From Acidobacteriota bacterium (lineage in GTDB: Bacteria; Actinomycetota; Acidimicrobiia; Acidimicrobiales; UBA8190), in contig JAGWNV010000064.1 in the NCBI GenBank assembly GCA_028872975.1, positions 1 to 10,772 of the forward strand: 10,772 bases of DNA. The letters are read 5' to 3'. A program made the position numbers and the translations under genes. Shown piece by piece: positions 5,560 through 10,772 of this stretch; positions within the stretch are counted from its first letter, which is position 1; each line of letters begins with the position of its first letter. Under the pieces are notes generated by a model. The model was given only the letters and a program-made list of their open reading frames with translations, was not told where the DNA came from and made no database searches.

Positions 5560-5565
5560 ACCGTA
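5560..5565 (-). promoter_or_regulatory. Possible -10 box for the PAS gene
   Basis: On the minus strand this reads TACGGT (TANNNT). Transcription would start near 5553, giving a leader of about 40 nt that contains the AAGGAG ribosome-binding site. No good -35 is visible. Confidence 0.35.
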
Positions 5566-5582
5566 CCGGGGCGTCGGCGGTC

Positions 5583-6890
5583 TCAGGGCAGGTCGGTCTC
5601 GCTCAGCTCGGCCGTCGCCTCGGCGATCCCGAGCGCCTCGCCCGGCGGGGGCTCGACGCCGCGCCCCTCGGCGCCCCGGCGGACCCCCCACAGCTGGGGC
5701 ACCCGCCACAGGAGCAGGCCCACTCCGGCCAGACAGGCGAGCCCCCCGGACCACACCGACACCTGGGGGCCGGCCAGCGCGGCGACGGCGCCGGTCTCGG
5801 CGTCCCCGAGGCGGGGACCGCCGGCCACGACGGCGAAGTAGATGCCCGACAGCCGTCCCTGGAGGCGCTCGGGGGTGGTGGTCTGGAGGATCGACGCCCT
5901 GAAGACCGCCGAGACGAGGTCGGCGGCGCCGGCGAGGGCGAGGAGGAGGACCCCGGCCCAGGCCACCGGGACGAGGCCGAAGGCGGCGATGGCCGCCCCC
6001 CACAGGCACACCGAGATCACGACGCCGCGTCCCTGGTTGTCGATGCGCTCCATCCAGCCGCTCAGGAGCGACCCGGCCAGGCCCCCGATGCCCGGCGCGG
6101 CGAAGAGAAGGCCGACGGTGCCAGCGCCCCCGTGGTACAGGCCGATGCCGATGGCGGGGAACACGGCGCGGGGCATGCCGAAGATCATGGCGTCGAGGTC
6201 GATCCAGAACGTCGCCGCCAGGAGGCGCTGGCCGCGGAGGAACCGCAGCCCCTCGGCGATGGACTCCACCCCGGCGCGCCGGCCGCCGCCCTCGGGCACG
6301 AGGGGAGGCAGGGGGAGGGTGAAGGCGATGGCGACGAGGAAGCTGGCCACGTCGATGGCGTAGACGACGGGCAGCCCGGCGCCGGCGATGAGCAGCCCCG
6401 CCAGCGACGGGCCCACCACGAAGGCCCACTGGACGAGCATCGTCTGGAGGGCCACGGCTCCGGTGATCTCCGCCGGGGGGACGACGGCGGTGATGGCGGC
6501 CCGCCGGGCCGGGTTGTTCGTCCCCTGGAAGAGGGCCGAGGCGGCGGTGGAGGCGAACACCGGCCACAGCGCCGGATGGGGGAGCGCGGCGTTCACGGCC
6601 AGGCCGGCGCTGCACAGCGCCATGAGGAACTGGGTCACCACGAGGACCCGCCGGCGGTCGGTGGCGTCGACCACCGGGCCTCCCCCGATCGACCCGGCCA
6701 CGAGGGGGAGGAGCTGGACCAGGCTGACGAGGCCCACCACGAAGGTCGAGTGGGTGAGCCGGTAGGCCTGGAGGGAGACCGCCACGACGGTGAGCTGGCT
6801 GCCCATGGCGCTCGACAGCTGGCCGCTCCAGAGGAGGCGGAAGTGCCGGTGCCGGCGCAGCGGGCCGAGGTCGGCCACGAGGCGGGCCAT
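5583..6890 (-). CDS. MFS exporter, EntS-like (MFS_3) family
   Basis: This 435-residue major facilitator protein has about 12 hydrophobic segments. Its N-terminus, LRRHRHFRLLWSGQLSSAMGS (residues 11-31), and motif A-like GPVVDATDRRRVL (71-83) are typical of the EntS/transmembrane-effector subfamily of proton-driven exporters. A second conserved block, FQGTNNPARRAAI, follows in the N-terminal half. The C-terminal 40 residues are hydrophilic. It sits in the cytoplasmic membrane and likely exports a small molecule such as a siderophore, drug or metabolite; the substrate cannot be read from sequence. ATG 6890 was chosen because a TATGGT -10 box lies 5 nt upstream, implying a leaderless mRNA. An in-frame TTG five codons further upstream is less likely. 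It is divergent from the ABC-F gene. Confidence 0.88.
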   Translation of the reverse strand: MARLVADLGPLRRHRHFRLLWSGQLSSAMGSQLTVVAVSLQAYRLTHSTFVVGLVSLVQLLPLVAGSIGGGPVVDATDRRRVLVVTQFLMALCSAGLAVNAALPHPALWPVFASTAASALFQGTNNPARRAAITAVVPPAEITGAVALQTMLVQWAFVVGPSLAGLLIAGAGLPVVYAIDVASFLVAIAFTLPLPPLVPEGGGRRAGVESIAEGLRFLRGQRLLAATFWIDLDAMIFGMPRAVFPAIGIGLYHGGAGTVGLLFAAPGIGGLAGSLLSGWMERIDNQGRGVVISVCLWGAAIAAFGLVPVAWAGVLLLALAGAADLVSAVFRASILQTTTPERLQGRLSGIYFAVVAGGPRLGDAETGAVAALAGPQVSVWSGGLACLAGVGLLLWRVPQLWGVRRGAEGRGVEPPPGEALGIAEATAELSETDLP

Positions 6891-6895
6891 GGCCG

Positions 6896-6901
6896 ACCAT
6901 A
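6896..6901 (-). promoter_or_regulatory. -10 box of the MFS gene, leaderless start
   Basis: On the minus strand TATGGT is followed by CGGCC and then the ATG. The spacing puts the transcription start on or next to the A of ATG, so translation would be leaderless. No clear -35 is seen. No Shine-Dalgarno sequence lies at normal distance from the ATG, which fits. Confidence 0.45.
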
Positions 6902-6958
6902 CCAACGGCCCTCCCGGCCTCCGCCGAACGGACGCGGCGGCGCCAGACGTCCCGCCGG

Positions 6959-6964
6959 TAGGAT
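6959..6964 (+). promoter_or_regulatory. -10 box of the ABC-F gene
   Basis: TAGGAT fits TANNNT, within the 135-bp region divergent from the MFS gene. The predicted transcription start is at 6971-6972, immediately at the ATG of a two-codon open reading frame. A 6-bp inverted repeat (CCGCCG 6921-6926 and CGGCGG 6935-6940) upstream is a weak operator candidate. Confidence 0.5.
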
Positions 6965-6971
6965 CGTGGCG

Positions 6972-7020
6972 ATGCGCTGAGCGACCTCCAGGTCCGTCGT
7001 CCGATCCGTCTCCGGAGGTC
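6972..7020 (+). promoter_or_regulatory. Putative translational attenuator of the ABC-F gene with mini-ORF
   Basis: The leader contains ATG CGC TGA (6972-6980), extendable in frame to GTG at 6966. Two bases after its stop, GACCTCC (6983-6989) is the exact reverse complement of GGAGGTC (7014-7020), which contains the ABC-F Shine-Dalgarno GGAGG (7014-7018). Pairing would hide the ribosome-binding site. GACC (6983-6986) can alternatively pair with GGTC (6991-6994) around a TCCA loop, which would free it. A ribosome paused at the mini-ORF stop would cover the 6983-6989 arm and expose the ABC-F start. The base pairing is seen directly; the regulation is inferred from known leaders of ABC-F and erm resistance genes. 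Confidence 0.55.
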
Positions 7021-7025
7021 CGCTC

Positions 7026-8693
7026 GTGCCCCGTCCTTCTCCCGCCGCCGGGCGCGGCACGCCCACCCTGGTCGCCACGAGGCTCCGCCTCGACCGGGGT
7101 GCCTCGGCCGTGCTGCGCGACGTGTCGGTCGTCGTCGGCCCCGGCATGCGCCTCGGCGTCGTCGGTCCGAACGGCGTCGGCAAGTCCACGTTGCTCAGGC
7201 TCCTCGCCGGGGAGCTCCGCCCCGACGCCGGGACGGTGCACCTCCAGCCGCCCGACACGGTGGTGGGCTACCTCGCCCAGGAGCCCGTCCAGGGCCGGAG
7301 CGACACCGTCCGGCGGCTGCTGCACCGGGCCACCGGCGTGGCCGGCGCCGAAGAGGCCCTCGCCGCCGCCGCCACCGCCCTCGCCGGCGGCACGGGGGGA
7401 GCCGGTGACCGCTACGACGCGGCCCTGTCCCGCCTGGCCACCCTCGCTCCCGACGGTCTCGACGCCCGGATCGAGGCGGTCCTCGACGACCTCGGCCTGG
7501 GGGCGGCGTCGGCGGACCAGCCCGTGGCGGCGCTCTCGGGGGGCCAGCGGGCCCGGGTGGGCCTCGCCGCCGTCGTGCTGTCGCGCTTCGGCATCACCCT
7601 CCTCGACGAGCCCACCAACGACCTCGACTTCGACGGCCTGGCCAGGCTCGAGTCCTTCGTGCTGGGAGTGGCCGGCCCCCTGGTGGTGGTCTCCCACGAC
7701 CGTGCCTTCCTCGAGCGGACGGTGACCGACGTGCTCGAGATCGACGACCACGACCACACCGCCCGGCTCTTCGGGGGCGGCTGGGCGGCCTACGTGGAGG
7801 AACGGGCCACCGCCCGGCGCCACGCTGCCGAGGCCCACGCCACCTACGTGGCGCGCCGGCAGGGCCTCCGGGACCGGGCCCAACGCGAGCGGCAGTGGGC
7901 CCAGTCCGGCGTCCGGCGCCAACAGAAGGCGCCACGCGACAACGACAAGGCCCAGCGGGGCTTCCGGGTGGACCGCACCGAGCAGCTCGCCTCGCGGGCC
8001 CGGCGCACCGAGCGCGCCCTCGACCGGCTCGCCGTGGTCGACAAGCCCTGGGAGGGCTGGCAGCTGCGCTTCACCATCGGCGAGGCCCGGCGCGCCGGCG
8101 AGGTCGTGGCGCGCCTCGACGGCGCCGTCGTCCGGCGCCCCGACTTCACCCTCGGTCCTGTCGACCTGGAGATCGCCTGGGGCGAGCGGCTCTCGCTGGT
8201 GGGCCCGAACGGCGCCGGCAAGTCGACCCTCGTCGGGGCGCTCCTCGGCCGGCTCCCTTTGAGCGCCGGCACCCGCTGGCTGGGGCCCTCGGTGGTGGTG
8301 GGGGAGATGGCCCAGGAGCGGCACCCCGCCGGCGAGGGCTCGCTCCTCGACGACATGGTGGCGTCGAGCGCCCTGGCCGTGACCGAGGCCCGCGCCCTCC
8401 TGGCGAAATTCGGCCTCGGCGCCGAGCACCTGGCCCGTCCCGCTTCCTCCCTCTCGCCGGGCGAGCGGACCCGGGCCACCCTGGCCGGCTTCCAGGGCCG
8501 GGGCGTCAACTTCCTCGTGCTCGACGAGCCCACCAACCATCTCGACCTCCCCGCCATCGAGCAGCTCGAGGAGGCGTTGGCCGACTTCGGCGGGACACTC
8601 CTCGTCGTCTCCCACGACCGGCGCCTGCTCGAGGCCCTCGACGTGGACCGCGCCTTGTCGCTCCCCTGGGGAACCGACACAGCCGTGACCTAG
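7026..8693 (+). CDS. ABC-F ATPase, ribosome-protection type
   Basis: This 555-residue protein has two ATPase domains and no membrane segment, the ABC-F arrangement that acts on the ribosomal E site rather than in transport. Domain 1 has Walker A GPNGVGKS (47-54), signature LSGGQ (170-174), Walker B LLDEPTND (192-199) and H224. Domain 2 has GPNGAGKS (393-400), LSPGE (476-480), LVLDEPTNH (497-505) and H530. The interdomain linker (about 255-345) is long, basic and helical, with PRDNDKAQR (303-311), DRTEQ and VDKPWEGW (338-345). This pattern resembles actinobacterial antibiotic-resistance ABC-F proteins; the drug specificity is unknown. GTG 7026 follows a perfect GGAGG (7014-7018) by 7 nt. It is divergent from an MFS exporter, suggesting a joint stress or drug response. 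The leader looks attenuated. Confidence 0.92.
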   Translation: MPRPSPAAGRGTPTLVATRLRLDRGASAVLRDVSVVVGPGMRLGVVGPNGVGKSTLLRLLAGELRPDAGTVHLQPPDTVVGYLAQEPVQGRSDTVRRLLHRATGVAGAEEALAAAATALAGGTGGAGDRYDAALSRLATLAPDGLDARIEAVLDDLGLGAASADQPVAALSGGQRARVGLAAVVLSRFGITLLDEPTNDLDFDGLARLESFVLGVAGPLVVVSHDRAFLERTVTDVLEIDDHDHTARLFGGGWAAYVEERATARRHAAEAHATYVARRQGLRDRAQRERQWAQSGVRRQQKAPRDNDKAQRGFRVDRTEQLASRARRTERALDRLAVVDKPWEGWQLRFTIGEARRAGEVVARLDGAVVRRPDFTLGPVDLEIAWGERLSLVGPNGAGKSTLVGALLGRLPLSAGTRWLGPSVVVGEMAQERHPAGEGSLLDDMVASSALAVTEARALLAKFGLGAEHLARPASSLSPGERTRATLAGFQGRGVNFLVLDEPTNHLDLPAIEQLEEALADFGGTLLVVSHDRRLLEALDVDRALSLPWGTDTAVT

Positions 8694-8696
8694 GGT
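8691..8696 (+). promoter_or_regulatory. Possible -10 box for comM
   Basis: TAGGGT overlaps the TAG stop of the ABC-F gene and is identical to the box at 3532. A transcript from about 8703 would have a leader near 87 nt. The part of the hexamer fixed by the stop codon weakens the evidence, and no -35 is apparent. Confidence 0.33.
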
Positions 8697-8789
8697 CGCC
8701 CCGGCGCTTCGTGTGGCCGGCGCCCGGTGGTGGAGCGGCCCTCTTCCTGCAGACGGGCGGCCCCGGCCGCCGGCGTGAAGGGAGCCACC

Positions 8790-10316
8790 GTGCTCGCCAC
8801 CATCTCTTCGGCCACCCTCTTCGGCGTCGAGGGCCGCGGCGTGGACGTGGAGGTCCACGTCTCGAGCGGCCTCCCGTCGTTCACCGTCGTGGGCCTGCCC
8901 GACGCCGCCGTGCGCGAGTCGCGCGACCGGGTGCGCGCCGCCGTGCTCTCGAGCGGGCTCAAGTGGCCCCAGTCGCGCGTGACGGTCAACCTGGCGCCCT
9001 CCGCACTGCGCAAGAGCGGCGCCGGCCTCGACCTGCCCGTGGCCGTCGGGGTCCTGGCCGCCACCCAGGCGCTCGGCGCCGTCCACGTGGAGGGCACCGG
9101 TTTCGTCGGCGAGCTCGGCCTCGATGGGGCGCTGCGGCCGGTGCCGGGGATCGTGCCCATGGTCGCCGCGCTGGGCACGGCCCGGGTCGTCGTGCCCCTG
9201 GCCTGTGTCCCCGAGGCCCGTCTCGTCTCCCCGCGAGCCTGTGGGGCGAGGACGCTCGTAGAGGTGGTGGACGCCCTCGTGGGCCGGCGGCAGTGGTGCG
9301 AACCGGCGCCGGCTGCCGTCTCGCCGGCGGCCCCGGTGGCCGACCTGGCCGAGGTCCGCGGCCAGGCGCTCGGCAGGCGGGCGCTCGAGGTGGCGGCCGC
9401 CGGCGGCCACCACCTGCTCCTGGTCGGCCCCCCGGGGTCGGGCAAGACCATGCTGGCGTCGCGCCTGCCTGCCCTCCTGCCGCCCCTCGGCCACGACGAG
9501 GCCCTCGAGGTGACGAGGATCCATTCCGCCGCAGGGGTGCCCCTGCCCGGTGGGGCCCTGGCCACCACGCCGCCGTTCCGGGCCCCGCACCACGGCGCCA
9601 CCGAGGTGTCGCTCGTGGGCGGAGGGAGCGCCTGGCTGCGACCGGGGGAGCTCAGCCTCGCCCACGGCGGCGTGCTGTTCCTCGACGAGCTGGCCGAGTT
9701 CCCGGCGGCCGTGCTCGACGCCCTGCGCCAGCCCCTCGAGGACGGGGTGGTGCGGGTGCGCCGGGCGCGGGGGTCGGCGGACCTGCCCGCCCGGGTCCTG
9801 CTCGTCGGGGCCATGAACCCCTGTCCGTGCGGCGAGGGCAGCATCCTCGGCGCCTGCCGGTGCACCGACAGCGCCCGGGCCCGCTACGGGCGGCGGCTGT
9901 CGGGCCCGCTCCTCGACCGCTTCGACCTGGCCGTGCCGCTCAGCCGGCCCGTCGTCGCCGACCTGCTCGGCGGCGCGCCCGGGGAGCCGAGCGCCATCGT
10001 GGCGGCGCGTGTCCTGAGGGCACGGCGCATGGCGGTGGGCCGGGGGGTCCGGGTCAACGCCGAGCTCCCCGCCGGGGCGCTCCGGGCCGGTTGCCCCCTC
10101 TCGCCCGCGGCCGCCACCGTGCTCGAGCGTCGGCTGCAGGACGGGTCGCTCTCGGCGCGGGGCTTGCACCGCGTCTGGCGGGTGGCCCGCACCCTCGCCG
10201 ATCTCGAGGGTGCCGACGACGAGGGCGACGGCGCCGACGGCGTGCTCGAGGACCGGCACGTGGCCGAGGCCCTCGCCCTGCGGGCCGCCCGCGACACGTT
10301 GCTGGTGGGCCGGTGA
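8790..10316 (+). CDS. comM: YifB/ComM family AAA+ ATPase (Mg-chelatase-like)
   Basis: This has 508 residues, the usual ComM length. The N-terminal ChlI-like domain starts VLATISSATLFGVEGRGVDVEV and contains GLPSFTVVGLPDAAVRESRDRV (residues 27-48). The AAA+ core has Walker A GPPGSGKT (213-220), FRAPHH (263-268), Walker B VLFLDE (295-300) and the arginine-containing SGPLLDRFDL (371-380). Four Cys (345, 347, 356, 358) in NPCPCG and ACRC form the family's putative metal-binding cluster. Residues 430-508 form the C-terminal ChlI domain. ComM is a hexameric helicase that promotes branch migration during natural transformation. GTG 8790 was chosen for AAGGGAG (8778-8784) 5 nt upstream and the family N-terminus; starts at 8727 or 8775 would add unrelated residues. 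It overlaps dprA by 4 nt. Confidence 0.96.
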   Translation: MLATISSATLFGVEGRGVDVEVHVSSGLPSFTVVGLPDAAVRESRDRVRAAVLSSGLKWPQSRVTVNLAPSALRKSGAGLDLPVAVGVLAATQALGAVHVEGTGFVGELGLDGALRPVPGIVPMVAALGTARVVVPLACVPEARLVSPRACGARTLVEVVDALVGRRQWCEPAPAAVSPAAPVADLAEVRGQALGRRALEVAAAGGHHLLLVGPPGSGKTMLASRLPALLPPLGHDEALEVTRIHSAAGVPLPGGALATTPPFRAPHHGATEVSLVGGGSAWLRPGELSLAHGGVLFLDELAEFPAAVLDALRQPLEDGVVRVRRARGSADLPARVLLVGAMNPCPCGEGSILGACRCTDSARARYGRRLSGPLLDRFDLAVPLSRPVVADLLGGAPGEPSAIVAARVLRARRMAVGRGVRVNAELPAGALRAGCPLSPAAATVLERRLQDGSLSARGLHRVWRVARTLADLEGADDEGDGADGVLEDRHVAEALALRAARDTLLVGR

Positions 10317-10772
10317 GCGGGGCCGCGGCGCCGGTCGACCACCTGTCGGTGGTGGACGGTCGGGCGTCGGCCCTGGCCGCTCTGGGGCTCTCTCCAAGGC
10401 GGCTGCGGCGGCTGCTCGCCGGCCGGACGGCGTCGGCCGCCTGGCAGGCCTTGGCCGACGGGGTGCACCCCGAGGACCCCGACGGCCGCCTGCGAACGGC
10501 ACTGGGACGCACCGCCCCCGCCGTCTGGGCGCGCCGGTGCGCCCAGGCCGACGTGGCCGTGGCCGTGCTCGGCGACGACGGCTATCCGGCGGCGCTGGCC
10601 GGCGACGAGGAGGCGCCCGCCGTGCTCTTCGGCCAGGGTGCGATCGGCGTGCTCGACGCCGCACCCCGGGTGGGGGTGGTGGGCACGCGCAGTGCCAGCA
10701 CGGTGGGACGGGAGGTCGCCGAGGACATGGGCCGGTGCCTCGCCCTGGCCGGGGTGACGGTGGTGTCGGGGC
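10313..10772 (+). CDS. dprA: DNA processing protein DprA (5' part, truncated by window end)
   Basis: The first 153 codons are visible and the gene runs off the window. The N-terminal 80 residues form a helical SAM-like region (ALAALGLSPRRLRRLLAG). Then come DDGYPAALAGDEEAPAVLFGQG (88-109) and the start of the Rossmann fold, VGVVGTRSAS (120-129) with VTVVSG (148-153), as in DprA/Smf. DprA loads RecA on incoming single-stranded DNA during transformation. GTG 10313 overlaps the comM stop TGA (GTGA), indicating translational coupling and a comM-dprA operon. The motif order and neighbour make the identification firm despite truncation. Confidence 0.93.
   Translation, partial: MSGAAAPVDHLSVVDGRASALAALGLSPRRLRRLLAGRTASAAWQALADGVHPEDPDGRLRTALGRTAPAVWARRCAQADVAVAVLGDDGYPAALAGDEEAPAVLFGQGAIGVLDAAPRVGVVGTRSASTVGREVAEDMGRCLALAGVTVVSG

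Noticed and set aside
6921..6940. 6-bp inverted repeat CCGCCG/CGGCGG as a firm operator
   Set aside because: Short GC inverted repeats are expected by chance at this composition; it is mentioned only as a weak candidate.
5490..6980. Plus-strand frame of 496 codons opposite the PAS and MFS genes
   Set aside because: The composition (Gly/Glu/His/Arg-rich repeats) is typical of antisense shadow, there is no domain similarity, and the minus-strand MFS protein has clear motifs.
5583..10664. Minus-strand frame open for 1693 codons through the MFS gene and antisense to ABC-F, comM and dprA
   Set aside because: Only 5583-6890 has membrane-protein homology. The rest is His/Gly/Arg/Glu-rich antisense sequence expected when the opposite strand uses G/C third positions throughout; the well-supported plus-strand genes explain it.
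1..10772. Search for tRNA or rRNA genes, insertion sequences, integrases or CRISPR arrays
   Set aside because: I saw no cloverleaf-like segment, transposase motif, terminal inverted repeats or regularly spaced repeats in the window.

Overview
The window is very GC-rich DNA with almost exclusively G/C third codon positions, many GTG starts and 4-nt GTGA gene overlaps. It carries a DUF2469 protein, which is largely restricted to Actinomycetota, in the usual actinobacterial neighbourhood. The proteins suggest a deep-branching actinomycete, possibly class Acidimicrobiia; that class assignment is inference.

Region 1 (1-2751, + strand) is the conserved ribosome-maturation cluster: the C-terminal tail of Ffh, rpsP (S16), khpA (KH-domain RNA-binding protein), rimM (16S maturation factor), trmD (tRNA m1G37 methyltransferase) and rplS (L19). 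Two of these genes have start-codon problems. RimM homology and codon periodicity extend upstream of its first possible start codon. L19 homology begins at an AGG codon placed exactly where an ATG would be expected behind a good Shine-Dalgarno sequence. TrmD also carries Glu where the catalytic Asp of the family normally lies.

Region 2 (2813-3510, + strand) holds DUF2469 and the YraN-type nuclease-fold protein. lepB and rnhB, commonly found between rplS and DUF2469, are absent. Region 3 (3532-5093, + strand) is a two-gene transcription unit: a crotonase-fold protein that looks like a PaaG-type isomerase, followed 3 nt later by an MTA/SAH-nucleosidase-like protein. Region 4 (5098-6890, - strand) has a small stand-alone PAS-domain protein and an MFS exporter.

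Region 5 (6891-8693) is a 135-bp divergent promoter region and an ABC-F ATPase on the + strand. The ABC-F leader holds a minimal open reading frame (ATG CGC TGA), then an arm that pairs perfectly with the gene's own Shine-Dalgarno sequence. This is the layout of a ribosome-mediated translational attenuator and is the most interesting signal here. The MFS exporter and ABC-F protein may form an antibiotic-response pair.

Region 6 (8790-end, + strand) returns to the conserved order with comM/yifB and a truncated dprA. In relatives such as Mycobacterium yraN, comM and dprA lie together, so the five genes from 3585 to 8693 interrupt that block.
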